64,000 bases of DNA from Mucilaginibacter saanensis (GCF_014200575.1 NZ_JACHBZ010000017.1:1-64000), one strand, 5' to 3'. Shown: positions 17,626-26,498, counted from the first letter of the stretch. The notes: a model not told the origin generated them from the sequence alone. Program-made: numbers and translations.

Positions 17626-18507
17626 ATGAAAAACCTAAATCACTACTTCCTCAGCGTATTTTTATCGGCACTACTTTGTTCGTCATGTGCAAACCTTGAC
17701 CATATTAGCAATTACGCCGCCATCTCCAATAAAGCGCTCGAAACGCAAAGCTCCATTGGGTATTCATATACACAGCATTGCCTTGATTTTGATTGTGCGC
17801 AATCATTATACTACTCTCCGGCATATGGCCACTTCCAGGACACTGTTGCCTGCAACTGCGATACCTATAAATTGGCCGACAAAGCTTTGATAACGCTTAA
17901 CAGTGTTTTGGCTGGCTATCTAACCGGCTTAGGGAAATTATCTGACAAAAACGCGGTAAATTACAACTATGACGATTTAGTAAAGGCGATAGATGTTGAT
18001 AAGATCAAAAGCATATTACCTATTACATCTGCCCAGATATCCTCTGCCGGCAAAATTGCAACCGTTATAACCAACGACCTCATGAGTGCTTACCGGCAAA
18101 AAAAGCTTAAAGAGATTATCAAAAAAACCAATCCCGATTTTCAGATAGTGATAGATACGTATATATCACTCATGAAAAATCAGTTTACCGTATTACTTAT
18201 TGATGCCGACAAAATGGAGATCACCAACAGGTATAACCGCTACTTTGCAACCGAACAAAATTTACCGGCCTATATTAAAACACAATATTATCAGGATTAT
18301 TTAGGCAAGGTTGCCAAATTAAAGAGCTATAAAGATTTAACTGAAAGATTTATTGCCGCCTTAATTGAAATTAAAAAAGGGCATCAGGAAATTAATGACC
18401 AGTTAGACAATATTACAACAGACAGCATTAAACAATTAGTTAATAAATACTCAGCCGATCTGTATACCATAGTACAAGAGTTTAATACTTTAAAGAACGC
18501 TAAATAG
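17626..18507 (+). CDS. Orphan lipoprotein, helical, cysteine-containing
   Basis: 293-aa protein I do not recognise. It has a signal peptide with a lipobox ending near C21 (LCSSC). Two cysteine clusters (CLDFDC and CNC) lie in the first 85 residues, possibly disulfide-bonded in the periplasm. The remainder is predicted largely helical, with charged heptad-like stretches after residue 170. It is followed by a 131-aa helical protein after 7 bases, so the two form an operon. It starts about 400 bases upstream-divergent from the fatty-acid-like cluster, but nothing shows a functional link. Confidence 0.75.
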   Translation: MKNLNHYFLSVFLSALLCSSCANLDHISNYAAISNKALETQSSIGYSYTQHCLDFDCAQSLYYSPAYGHFQDTVACNCDTYKLADKALITLNSVLAGYLTGLGKLSDKNAVNYNYDDLVKAIDVDKIKSILPITSAQISSAGKIATVITNDLMSAYRQKKLKEIIKKTNPDFQIVIDTYISLMKNQFTVLLIDADKMEITNRYNRYFATEQNLPAYIKTQYYQDYLGKVAKLKSYKDLTERFIAALIEIKKGHQEINDQLDNITTDSIKQLVNKYSADLYTIVQEFNTLKNAK

Positions 18508-18514
18508 ATTAACC

Positions 18515-18910
18515 ATGGGAACCTTATCATCAACAGACTTAACAAACATTGCCCTTGATTATAAAAACCTGGGCGATCAGTTAATGAGCTACCTGAATCA
18601 AAATACTGGCAACGTTACCAGTTTACAATATATTGATATCAGCAACCGCATCAGTACTATTTATCATAATGCTACTTTGCTGGGAGCTTTGGCAACTTAC
18701 CAAACGGTAGAAGACCTAAGCACTCCAATTGCCAATATCAACCAGGCATCAACAACAATAAATGCAGCCCTGCAGACAATTGCTGATGTCCAAAGAATAA
18801 TTGATATTGCTACAACCGTGGTAAACTTAGGTACATCTATATTAACATTTAACGTAAATGATATTGCCACCAATGCCGGCACACTTATACACCAATTAAA
18901 TCAGAATTAA
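18515..18910 (+). CDS. Orphan 131-aa helical protein
   Basis: No recognised family. The sequence is rich in Thr, Ala, Asn, Ile and Leu, has no cysteines and no signal peptide, and reads as a long run of amphipathic helices; the segment about 75-115 is the most hydrophobic and could touch a membrane. It lies 7 bases after the lipoprotein gene and probably works with it. There is no visible terminator before the tRNA, which is on the other strand. Confidence 0.65.
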   Translation: MGTLSSTDLTNIALDYKNLGDQLMSYLNQNTGNVTSLQYIDISNRISTIYHNATLLGALATYQTVEDLSTPIANINQASTTINAALQTIADVQRIIDIATTVVNLGTSILTFNVNDIATNAGTLIHQLNQN

Positions 18911-19052
18911 TTGTGCTTTGCAAGGTATGCCAAATGATGCATGTTGGTATATTGGGGTGCTTGATCCGTTATTTATACTGGGTACAAAATGGGCACAAAA
19001 TCAAGAGCAACAAAAAACCCCTCAGAACTTAATCTGAAGGGCTTAAAAGATG

Positions 19053-19127
19053 TGGGAGTTACTGGGTTCGAACCAGTGACCCTCTGCTTGTAAGGCAGAT
19101 GCTCTGAACCAGCTGAGCTAAACTCCC
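19053..19127 (-). tRNA. tRNA-Val (UAC anticodon)
   Basis: On the minus strand the 7-bp acceptor stem GGGAGTT/AACTCCC, a D-arm (AGCTCAGCTGGT), an anticodon arm with loop CTTACAA and a T-arm with GGTTCGAACC form a complete cloverleaf. The anticodon TAC reads valine. 75 bases; the discriminator base is A and the 3' CCA is not encoded. Confidence 0.97.
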
Positions 19128-19256
19128 TTGCTTTTGGGTCTGCAAATATAGAAACTCTGATCTATTCTTCAAAAAAAAATTACAATTTATCTCAAAGGTG
19201 CTGATTATTAGCAACAATAGTTTTTTTTGACCATCTCACACCAAACTTTAGCGGCC

Positions 19257-19571
19257 TCACATCGCTATGTTATTATGCCCCCGGCGCGGATCTTCGGGCA
19301 GTATTTCCATTTTGGGATATTTGATATAGTTTGCATACCATTGAATAGCGCCTACTAAATCAAGAGCGTCTTCGGCTACAATATCAATAGTTTCAAATGC
19401 GTATAGTTTGTTATTAGCATAACCATATAACTGCAATTCGTTATCATCGGGACTAAACCGTTCCTGATCAAGACAAAATACCCTAACCTTTAAACGGGTA
19501 TCCCGCGAGTGGATAACATCCCGACAAGGGTTTTGAGGATCAGTAGCCAATAAATAAATATTATAGTCCAT
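19257..19571 (-). CDS. Orphan 104-aa soluble protein
   Basis: Not recognised. It is a soluble-looking acidic protein without a signal peptide: about 60 residues of likely beta structure (LKVRVFCLD, ELQLYGYANN, AFETIDIV) and a helix (ALDLVGAIQWYANYI). It ends with a charged tail. It is transcribed toward the tRNA-Val gene on the same strand, and the 129-base gap shows no terminator, so cotranscription is possible. The start ATG at 19571 is the only good one. Confidence 0.65.
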   Translation of the reverse strand: MDYNIYLLATDPQNPCRDVIHSRDTRLKVRVFCLDQERFSPDDNELQLYGYANNKLYAFETIDIVAEDALDLVGAIQWYANYIKYPKMEILPEDPRRGHNNIAM

Positions 19572-19786
19572 AAGTTAATAACAATGTTATTGAGGTATAG
19601 TTTCTGATTGCGGCATTTATATTAACAAATGAAATAATTTATTTAAAAAGCAAATTTCGGGTAAAAAACAATCACATTTTGGGAACATTTTTCCACAACG
19701 TGTTGATTCTTATCCCTTATAAACCAGTTATTAATTTCCAATTTAACTTAAACAACAACTGGCATCACATTTGACTTAAGATTAAT
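19572..19786. other. A/T-rich intergenic stretch, no gene seen
   Basis: No plausible coding frame. An imperfect palindrome (AATAAC-AAT-GTTATT, 19577-19591) lies just upstream of the minus-strand orphan gene and might be a regulator site. A near-match to the -7 consensus (CACATTTG) around 19766-19773 could start the RNA described next. Confidence 0.4.
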
Positions 19787-19862
19787 ACCCTTCTCTAAAA
19801 GGGTTGTTTTTCATAGGTAGATGTAGGGCCGAAATACTGCGAGAGTCTTTCGGCCTTTTTTT
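19787..19862 (+). ncRNA. Tandem hairpins ending in T-tracts: possible small RNA
   Basis: Hairpin 1: ACCCTT (19787-19792), loop CTCTAA, AAGGGT (19799-19804), followed by TGTTTTT. Hairpin 2: GGCCGAAA (19827-19834) pairing with TTTCGGCC (19848-19855), then TTTTTTT. Both look like plus-strand Rho-independent terminators, yet there is no plus-strand gene for almost 880 bases upstream. A short RNA starting near 19775, or readthrough control of the downstream ferritin-like genes, would explain them. No known RNA family was recognised. Confidence 0.4.
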
Positions 19863-20107
19863 GTCCAAAATTTTTCTATCCCAAAATCGCCCTCCTCGCC
19901 ATTCTGTTATTTCATCCCCGATAAACAGATTCCCCTCCATTTTTTATTACTCAAAAAACACCCTTTAGCCGCATTTATTTAACTACTAAGAAAAATACTC
20001 TTATTTGGAGTAAACTAATTATCAACACTTTACAATCCGGCGGGTTCAATTAGGCGTATGTCATTTACAAACGAAACTAATTGAATCATTTTTAAAACTT
20101 AACTTCT
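19863..20107. other. Leader region before the ferritin-like genes, nothing specific seen
   Basis: About 245 A/T-rich bases without a reading frame or a clean promoter octamer. The promoter for the ferritin-like pair is expected here but cannot be placed with confidence. Confidence 0.35.
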
Positions 20108-20809
20108 ATGGAAACAGAATCACAAGAAAGCATATTGGGTGCAGGTATGGTCAGGAGGTCGTTCTTGCGTTATGCAGGTATTGGTGTTGCTTCAGTAGGC
20201 CTGCTGGCTACCGCTGCATGCCACAAAGACCACTCAGTTCACCCCACTTCAGGCACAATTGACCTCGGCGCTACAGGTGATGTTGCTATTTTAAATTACG
20301 CCTACGCGTTGGAGCAGTTAGAAGCAGCATTTTATCTGCAGGTAACAGCTACACCTTACAGTGGCATAAGCTCTTCGGAAAGTGCATTGCTAACTGACAT
20401 TCGTGATCACGAGGTTTTACACCGTGAGTTCTTTAAAGCAGCTTTAGGAGCAAGCGCCATCCAGGCCTTAACACCTGATTTTTCTTCAATAAACTTTAGC
20501 AGCCGCGCCAGTGTATTGGCAGCAGCAGCAGCTTTTGAAGACACAGGCGTTACTGCCTATGACGGAGCAGGCTACCTGATTACCACTCCAGCCTACTTAC
20601 TGATAGCAGGTAAAATTGTTTCGGTAGAAGCCCGCCACGCTGCGTTGATCCGCGATTTGATCACACCAGGCTCTTTTGCAGGACCCGATGTAGTTGACAC
20701 TACAAACAGCTTAAACAAATCAGCATCTATAGCAGATGTTTTGAAGATAGCCAACGGCTACTTAAAAACTAAAGTTAGTGCAGTAAATTACGGTTACACA
20801 GCATCTTAA
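20108..20809 (+). CDS. Exported ferritin-like domain protein
   Basis: 233-aa protein of the ferritin-like (Ferritin_2, desiccation-related) group. The N-terminus has twin arginines (VRRSFLRYAG) followed by a hydrophobic stretch ending in AAC, so it could be Tat-exported and lipidated. The four-helix bundle carries repeated Glu/His motifs: EQLEAAFY, DHEVLHREFF, FEDTGVTAYDG and VEARHAALIRD, as expected for a di-iron or related metal site. The family's physiological role is not settled. It is followed after 12 bases by a second gene of the same family, so they are probably partners or paralogues. Confidence 0.85.
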   Translation: METESQESILGAGMVRRSFLRYAGIGVASVGLLATAACHKDHSVHPTSGTIDLGATGDVAILNYAYALEQLEAAFYLQVTATPYSGISSSESALLTDIRDHEVLHREFFKAALGASAIQALTPDFSSINFSSRASVLAAAAAFEDTGVTAYDGAGYLITTPAYLLIAGKIVSVEARHAALIRDLITPGSFAGPDVVDTTNSLNKSASIADVLKIANGYLKTKVSAVNYGYTAS

Positions 20810-20821
20810 AAAAACATCACC

Positions 20822-21715
20822 ATGAATTTATTTAATATCATAGAAGAAATTGAAAATGTTGATCCGGAAGTTTACGGCAGAATAAGTGAACGCCGTGATG
20901 TGATCAAAAATATAACCAGCTTTGGTTCAAAAGTAGCACTGGCGGCCTTGCCATTTGCAGTAGGTACTATATTTAAAAAAGCCTATGCAGACACCAGCGC
21001 AACACCATCTGTAATTGACATATTGAATTATGCACTTACTCTGGAATACCTGGAATCAACCTTTTACAATGCAGGGCAGGCCAAAGGAACCGCTTTGATA
21101 CCAGCCGCAGCCGCAACAAACTATTTTAACCAGGTAACAGCCGACGAAAAAAACCACGTAACCTTCTTAAAAGGTGTTATTACCTCTTTAGGCGGTACAC
21201 CAGCATCCATTCCCGAAATTGATTTAACAGCGGGTAATGGATCAGGTAACGGACCATTTAAAGATGTACTAACCAACTACTCTACCTTTTTAGCTGTAGC
21301 CCAGGCATTTGAAGATACCGGCGTACGTGCTTATAAAGGCCAGGCAGCTAATATCCTTGCTAATAAATCAGCAGCGGAGGGAATAAAACCTGGTTTATAT
21401 CAAACCGTATTAACTGCCGCTTTATCTATACATGCGGTTGAGGCGCGCCATGCTTCGGCTATCCGCTCTATCCGTGGCCAAACGCCATGGATCACCAGCA
21501 CCAGCAGTTTGGGTAACGATACCGGTATTTCATTGGTAAACGCCAATTATGATGGCGAACAAAACGTAGTACAGGGAGGGGTTGATGTTACTACATTAAA
21601 AAGTGCAACAGGCAATACTACTTCTGTTGCAGTTGCCACAGCCGCGTTTGACGAGGCTTTAAGCCCAGACCAGGTACTTGCTATATTACAAGGTACTTTC
21701 TTAGTTAAGAAGTAA
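20822..21715 (+). CDS. Ferritin-like domain protein, second of pair
   Basis: 297-aa relative of the preceding protein, with the same motif order: LEYLESTFYN, DEKNHVTFLKG, FEDTGVRAYKG and VEARHASAIR. A positively charged segment with RR (ERRDVIKNITSF) precedes a hydrophobic stretch ending AYA, suggesting export, although about 20 residues lie before the RR. It has an extra glycine-rich insertion (residues 140-150) and a longer C-terminal extension than its neighbour. A strong terminator follows, so the two genes form a two-gene operon. Confidence 0.85.
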   Translation: MNLFNIIEEIENVDPEVYGRISERRDVIKNITSFGSKVALAALPFAVGTIFKKAYADTSATPSVIDILNYALTLEYLESTFYNAGQAKGTALIPAAAATNYFNQVTADEKNHVTFLKGVITSLGGTPASIPEIDLTAGNGSGNGPFKDVLTNYSTFLAVAQAFEDTGVRAYKGQAANILANKSAAEGIKPGLYQTVLTAALSIHAVEARHASAIRSIRGQTPWITSTSSLGNDTGISLVNANYDGEQNVVQGGVDVTTLKSATGNTTSVAVATAAFDEALSPDQVLAILQGTFLVKK

Positions 21716-21756
21716 CCAAAGTTTTAATGATCGTAGCATGATTAAGTTCATGCAAT

Positions 21757-21796
21757 AAAAAAAGACCGCTTGTTTCAAATGAACGGTCTTTTTTTT
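21757..21796. terminator. Bidirectional terminator
   Basis: AAAAAAAGACCG (21757-21768) pairs with CGGTCTTTTTTTT (21784-21796) around a 15-base loop. It lies between the convergent ferritin-like and thioredoxin-like genes and has A/T runs on both sides. Confidence 0.85.
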
Positions 21797-21802
21797 GTAC
21801 AA

Positions 21803-22267
21803 TTATTTATTGAGTGCCTGCACCCCGAATTTAATCAGATCATTTGCCTTTATAAAACCTACTGTTCCGTATACGGGTTTTCCTTTGGCATCAAAAACAA
21901 TCAAAGTAGGGTAGGCGCGTAAACCCCATTGCGCAGCCAGAGCCGGCCCTTGTCCCTTTTCCATATCAATGGCAACATTAATAAAATTACTGTTATAAAA
22001 AGCAGCTACGTTTTTGTTCTTAAAAGTTGTGGCCTTAAGCAATTTGCACGGGCCGCACCAGGAAGCATAAGCATCAACAAAAATATATTTATTTTGAGCT
22101 GCAGCCTGTTTCAGGGCTTCACTCCAGGAGTTTTCAATAAAGTTAATCTGGGCAGACTGCTTGCCTTCGTCCTTTGTATGCCCTTGGACTTTAACCGCAA
22201 AGGGGGTTAAAAATAAAATAAGAGATACAGAAAAAACAAACAACAATTTAAAATGCAGGTATTTCAT
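21803..22267 (-). CDS. Exported thioredoxin-like protein
   Basis: 154-aa thioredoxin-fold protein with the active site WCGPCK and a cleavable-looking N-terminal signal (MKYLHFKLLFVFSVSLILF, about 1-28), so it probably acts in the periplasm. Family members (thioredoxin_7/DUF255-like) reduce or monitor disulfides of exported proteins. The cis-Pro is present (AYPTLIVFD). The ATG at 22267 starts the signal peptide directly; an in-frame ATG ten codons upstream would add a non-typical extension. Monocistronic. Confidence 0.85.
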   Translation of the reverse strand: MKYLHFKLLFVFSVSLILFLTPFAVKVQGHTKDEGKQSAQINFIENSWSEALKQAAAQNKYIFVDAYASWCGPCKLLKATTFKNKNVAAFYNSNFINVAIDMEKGQGPALAAQWGLRAYPTLIVFDAKGKPVYGTVGFIKANDLIKFGVQALNK

Positions 22268-22353
22268 AAAGGTGATATATGGGCATAAAAATAGCACATA
22301 TAACCCTATTAGATTGCATGTGCTATTAATTTATAAAGCAACTTATCAATTAC

Positions 22354-24009
22354 TTAATGCTGCTCTTGCTGACGTTGGCGTTCGGCTTCCTGCCGTTGTT
22401 GTTGCTGAGCTTGCTGCTGTTGTTGACGTTGAGCCTGTTGTTGTTGCTGCCGTTGTTGTTGCTGAGCTTGCTGCTGTTGTTGACGTTGAGCCTGTTGTTG
22501 TTGCTGACGTTGCTGTTGTTGCGCTTGCTGCTGTTGTTGACGTTGAGCCTGCTGCTGTTGCTGCTGAGCTTGTTGCTGTTGTTGACGTTGCTGTTGTTGC
22601 GCTTGCTGCTGTTGTTGACGTTGAGCCTGTTGTTGTTGCTGACGTTGCAGTTGTTGCGCTTGTTGCTGTTGTTGACGTTGAGCCTGTTGTTGTTGCTGAC
22701 GCTGAACTTGCTGCTGCTGACGTTGAGCCTGCTGCTGTTGCTGCTGAGCTTGTTGCTGATGTTGTTGCTGAGCTTGCTGCTGCTGACCCTGCTGTTGTCT
22801 TTGAGTCGCCTGCTGCTGACGTTGCGCCTGTTGTTGTTGAGCCTGCTGTTGGGTTTGTTGGCGTTGCCTTTGAGCTTCTTGTTGTTGCTGTTGTTTTTGA
22901 ACGTCCTGATGCTGTTGCCCCTGTTGTTGTCTTTGAGTCGCCTGCTGTTTTTGCTGATCGGCTTGTTGTTGGCGCTGCCTGTTTTGGTCAGCCGGTCTTG
23001 CATTATTAGGCTGGTTCGGTTTTACTGCCGGTTGTCCGGGGCGTTGATTATTAGCCTGGCCAGGCCTTGCATTAGCAGGTTGATTAGGGCCTTGGTTAAC
23101 CTTAACAAACTTACTGTTGTTGGCTTTAGCTTCCTGTGCGAGTCTTGTTGCATTATTTCTGTTTACAGTTGCCTGTCCGCCGGCCCGATTGGCTATACCT
23201 GCATTAGGGTTTGCCTTTCTGTATTCGGCAGCATTTACCACCCGCGCAGGACGTGCATCAGGCGCCTTTTTTATTTGGGGGCGATAAATATTAAGTCTGT
23301 TATTACTGATACCGCTTTGTCCGGTTGGCCTGTTAACGCTATTAACCCTGTACACCTGTACATTCTGCCTGGTTACCCTACGCACTTCATCTACCCGGGG
23401 ACCGGTTACATAAGTGCGTTTGTTATAAACATAAGTGTTATTTATAATGGTGGTTTGATGTATAATATTAACCACCCTGGTATGCGGAACATAATAGTTA
23501 TAAATATTAGGCCTGTTAATATAAGCCTGTGGCGCACAAACCCAATAAGAATCAGGCACGCGGTAGCCGCTACCGAATGAAACGCTGATACTTATGCCCG
23601 GTGTTAATGGAGCCCAACCATAATAGCCGCCTCCGCTGCGCCAGCTAACCCATGCCGGTGCCCACTCATGTCCCGGAATCCATTCCCAACCATAATAGTC
23701 ATCATAGCGCCAGCGGCCATAGTGAAAGGGAGCCCAACCCCATGGATAATCAGAAACCCAGGTATTTCCATAATCGGTAACTACCCAGTGCCCGCGTGAG
23801 GCATAGGGCCTAAACCCGTCTTCGGCATCCGGTACCCAAACATTACCATAGTTTGGATCATCAACCCAGGTACCATAAGGTTGCAGCTGGTCATAAAATT
23901 CCTGGTCAGAAACATAACCACCCTCCTGTGCTTTACTTTTATTTGGAGCGGCCAGCATTATTAAAAATGCTATAAAGCTTAAACCGCATATTTTATTAAT
24001 GAATCTCAT
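22354..24009 (-). CDS. DUF6600-like exported protein with Q-rich tail
   Basis: 551-aa protein with a signal peptide (about 1-27). The first 150 mature residues are rich in Trp, Tyr and Gly in short units (YGTWVDDPNYG, YGWAPL, HYGRWRYDD), the pattern of DUF6600/YXWGXW-type proteins often found in envelopes. From about residue 330 onward it becomes a Gln-dominated tail (units such as RQQQQQAQQ). The tail DNA is nearly periodic, so other frames stay open too and should be ignored. Function unknown; probably an outer-surface or periplasmic structural protein. Confidence 0.8.
   Translation of the reverse strand: MRFINKICGLSFIAFLIMLAAPNKSKAQEGGYVSDQEFYDQLQPYGTWVDDPNYGNVWVPDAEDGFRPYASRGHWVVTDYGNTWVSDYPWGWAPFHYGRWRYDDYYGWEWIPGHEWAPAWVSWRSGGGYYGWAPLTPGISISVSFGSGYRVPDSYWVCAPQAYINRPNIYNYYVPHTRVVNIIHQTTIINNTYVYNKRTYVTGPRVDEVRRVTRQNVQVYRVNSVNRPTGQSGISNNRLNIYRPQIKKAPDARPARVVNAAEYRKANPNAGIANRAGGQATVNRNNATRLAQEAKANNSKFVKVNQGPNQPANARPGQANNQRPGQPAVKPNQPNNARPADQNRQRQQQADQQKQQATQRQQQGQQHQDVQKQQQQQEAQRQRQQTQQQAQQQQAQRQQQATQRQQQGQQQQAQQQHQQQAQQQQQQAQRQQQQVQRQQQQQAQRQQQQQAQQLQRQQQQQAQRQQQQQAQQQQRQQQQQAQQQQQQAQRQQQQQAQQQQRQQQQQAQRQQQQQAQQQQRQQQQQAQRQQQQQAQQQQRQEAERQRQQEQH
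22366..22960. repeat. Degenerate tandem repeat encoding the Q-rich tail
   Basis: CAG/CAA-type codon runs (read on the minus strand) interrupted by CGT (Arg) and GCT/GCC (Ala) codons form near-periodic units of about 30 to 66 bases, for example between 22420 and 22720. Such arrays change length by slippage or recombination. Confidence 0.8.
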
Positions 24010-24206
24010 TTTTTTGTAGGTTTAAAATGATCAATATACATACTTATATGACCAAATAAAGTATAAAACGTTTAAACTAAAAATTGTTTTATATGTCAAC
24101 GGGTTTCGTATAATTTCGTCAGCCTAAAGCTTTTATTTATATCTTGCATACCCTACTTATCTTAAAAATTAAATAATTTTACGCTTTTATTATCCATACG
24201 ATTACC

Positions 24207-25169
24207 ATGAGCACAGTAAATATTCCAAGGCTTGATCTGAACAATTATATCAATGGCAGCACGGCCGACCGTAAACAATTTTCGGACGATATTGGCAAAG
24301 CTTTTAATGAAACAGGCTTTGTAACCATCACCAATCACGGTTTAAGCAAACAACTGATTGATGATCTTTACGAACAGGTTAAAGCCCTGTTCGCTTTACC
24401 CGATGCCACAAAACTAAAATATGAAGTACCGGGACTGGCGGGCCAGCGCGGCTATACAGGCAAGGGAAAAGAAACCGCTAAAGGTTTTAAAACGCCCGAT
24501 TTAAAAGAGTTTTGGCAAATAGGCCAAACAGTAACCGATGGTTCAGCTGTTAAAGATCAATACCCTGACAATTTGGTTGTTGATGAACTATCCGTCTTTA
24601 ACCCAACAACGCTTGATGTTTATAAAAAACTGGAAGCGGCAGGCAAACACCTGTTACAAGCCATCGCGGTTTACTTAAATTTAGATGAACATTATTTTGA
24701 TGATAAAGTACACAATGGCAACTCCATCCTGCGCACTTTACATTATTTCCCTATCCTTGATCCCGACTCGGTACCTGATGATGCGGTACGCGCCGGTGCA
24801 CACGAGGATATTAACTTAATTACCCTGCTTATTGGCGCAAGTGCCGATGGCCTGGAGCTGCTTACCCGCGAGGGTGCCTGGTTCCCGGTTAAAGCCCATG
24901 GCGAGGATCTGGTGGTTAATGTTGGCGATATGTTACAGCGTTTAACTAACAATAAGCTTAAATCAACCACGCACAGGGTAGTAAACCCTCCGCGCGAGCT
25001 GATGAAGAACTCCCGGTATTCGGTTCCGTTTTTCCTTCACCCGGTATCAAACATGGATTTAACCAGCTTGCCGTCATGCATTGATGAGCAGCATCCTAAA
25101 CTATATACCGACATTACCGCTGGTGACTACCTTGACGAACGGTTAAGAGAAATAGGCCTTAAAATGTAG
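24207..25169 (+). CDS. 2-oxoglutarate/Fe(II) oxygenase, isopenicillin N synthase-like
   Basis: 320-aa protein of the non-haem iron oxygenase superfamily. The N-terminal DIOX_N region begins GFVTITNHGL. The jelly-roll core carries the iron triad H199, D201 (HEDINLITLL) and H256 (THRV) and the co-substrate Arg at R270 (RYSVPFF). Members hydroxylate or cyclise small molecules; the isopenicillin N synthase name describes the fold, not the substrate. No biosynthetic partner is adjacent. A terminator follows the stop. Confidence 0.88.
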   Translation: MSTVNIPRLDLNNYINGSTADRKQFSDDIGKAFNETGFVTITNHGLSKQLIDDLYEQVKALFALPDATKLKYEVPGLAGQRGYTGKGKETAKGFKTPDLKEFWQIGQTVTDGSAVKDQYPDNLVVDELSVFNPTTLDVYKKLEAAGKHLLQAIAVYLNLDEHYFDDKVHNGNSILRTLHYFPILDPDSVPDDAVRAGAHEDINLITLLIGASADGLELLTREGAWFPVKAHGEDLVVNVGDMLQRLTNNKLKSTTHRVVNPPRELMKNSRYSVPFFLHPVSNMDLTSLPSCIDEQHPKLYTDITAGDYLDERLREIGLKM

Positions 25170-25172
25170 ACG

Positions 25173-25213
25173 AATTAAAAAGCCCTTTCCAAATTGGAAA
25201 GGGCTTTTTAATT
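25173..25213. terminator. Strong intrinsic terminator
   Basis: Near-perfect 20-bp inverted repeat (AATTAAAAAGCCCTTTCC with its complement) around a tiny loop, with A/T ends on both sides. Placed between the convergent oxygenase and MFS genes, so it can serve both. Confidence 0.88.
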
Positions 25214-25259
25214 GAATTTTTACCGAATCAAGAATTTTCCTTTATTTAAAACCGGGCAT

Positions 25260-26498
25260 TTATCCTGCAAGCACTGTTTTGCGGGCCACTGCTGGTTCCT
25301 GAGCTTGTTTCCGTTTATATAAAACAAACAGTGCGGCCGCCAGTACCCCAATAATACCTTCAATACAAACTGCACGACGTGGGCCCAGCTCATTAGCTAA
25401 CCAGCCTACCAGCAAACTGCCAATAGGTATCATACCCTGGTAAGCCATTACATAATAACTAATAGCCCTTGCCCTCATGACCGGTATGGCATGGGTTTGG
25501 ATATAGGTATTAATAGCCGATGTTTGGGCCATCATACCAACACCTGTTAATACCATAAATATTAATGCAAATGACAATTTGCCCGCATAAGCTACCATCA
25601 GTACGCTAAGCCCGAATATAAGGCTGGCGGTGGTCATGATCTTAATTAAATTTTTATCTGTTTTCAAGTTAGCCAGGTAAACCGCACTAATTACTGATCC
25701 TAATCCCGCGGCACTCTCAAACCAGCTAAAGGTTTTGGCATCGCCGTTAAATATATCCTTTGCAAAAATTGGCATCAGGGTGTTAAAAGGGATAACAAAC
25801 AAACTGCTCACGGTAAGCATCAGGATCAGGCTGCTCAGGTCACGGTCGCCTGATACATATTTAAAACCGTCCTGCAATTCGGCCCAGATGCTTTTTTCTG
25901 AACGGCTGGTAACCCTGGTGTTCAGTTTCATCATGAACAAACAGGCAAGTACCGGTATATAGCTTAAAAAATTACCAAAGAAACAAAAGTCCTCACCAAA
26001 GGTGCTCAAAACAATACCTGCAACGGCAGGGCCTGCAATGCGGGCAAAATTGGTCATGGTAGAGTTTAAGGCAATAGCGTTAGGTAAATCTTCCTTATCA
26101 TCAACCATATCAACCATTAATGATTGGCGGCAGGTAACATCAAATGCATTAATAATACCCTGCACCAGGCTTAAGCCTATAATGGCCGGGATATTGTAAA
26201 ATTTAAACAATATCATAAATGCCAGCGCACCCGCCTGCACCATTGATACTACCTGTGTAATAACCAATATGCGGTAACGGTTATGCCTGTCAACAATACT
26301 GCCTGCATAAGGCGCCAGTATAAGCGATGGAATAAGGCTTACAAAACTAACCACGCCAAGTAAAAGTGCTGAACCGGTGAGGCGGTAAACCAACCAGCTG
26401 ACCGCTGTTTTTTGCATCCATGTGCCAATGAGGGAGATTGACTGACCGTAAAAAAACAGCTTGAAATTACGATACTTTAAAGAGCGGAAAATATTCAT
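25260..26498 (-). CDS. MFS exporter (EntS/MFS_3-like)
   Basis: 412-aa major facilitator transporter with 12 predicted helices. The loop motif after helix 2 is present (GSIVDRHNRY) and there is a repeat-like loop between helices 8 and 9. The sequence is closest in pattern to the enterobactin-exporter/MFS_3 group, which exports siderophores or drugs. It is divergent from a LysR regulator gene with a 141-base spacer, an arrangement that usually means control by that regulator. The substrate is unknown. Confidence 0.85.
   Translation of the reverse strand: MNIFRSLKYRNFKLFFYGQSISLIGTWMQKTAVSWLVYRLTGSALLLGVVSFVSLIPSLILAPYAGSIVDRHNRYRILVITQVVSMVQAGALAFMILFKFYNIPAIIGLSLVQGIINAFDVTCRQSLMVDMVDDKEDLPNAIALNSTMTNFARIAGPAVAGIVLSTFGEDFCFFGNFLSYIPVLACLFMMKLNTRVTSRSEKSIWAELQDGFKYVSGDRDLSSLILMLTVSSLFVIPFNTLMPIFAKDIFNGDAKTFSWFESAAGLGSVISAVYLANLKTDKNLIKIMTTASLIFGLSVLMVAYAGKLSFALIFMVLTGVGMMAQTSAINTYIQTHAIPVMRARAISYYVMAYQGMIPIGSLLVGWLANELGPRRAVCIEGIIGVLAAALFVLYKRKQAQEPAVARKTVLAG

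Noticed and set aside
12310..18910. Flexirubin or aryl polyene cluster
   Set aside because: The condensing, reducing and ACP genes fit, but ammonia lyase, AMP ligase, acyl-transfer/halogenation and multiple KS genes expected for those clusters are missing.
22161..23580. Long plus-strand frames, Val/Ala- or Leu-rich, opposite the Q-rich gene
   Set aside because: They are reverse-strand readings of the CAG/CAA repeat array; composition is pure low complexity and there is no start context or family signature.
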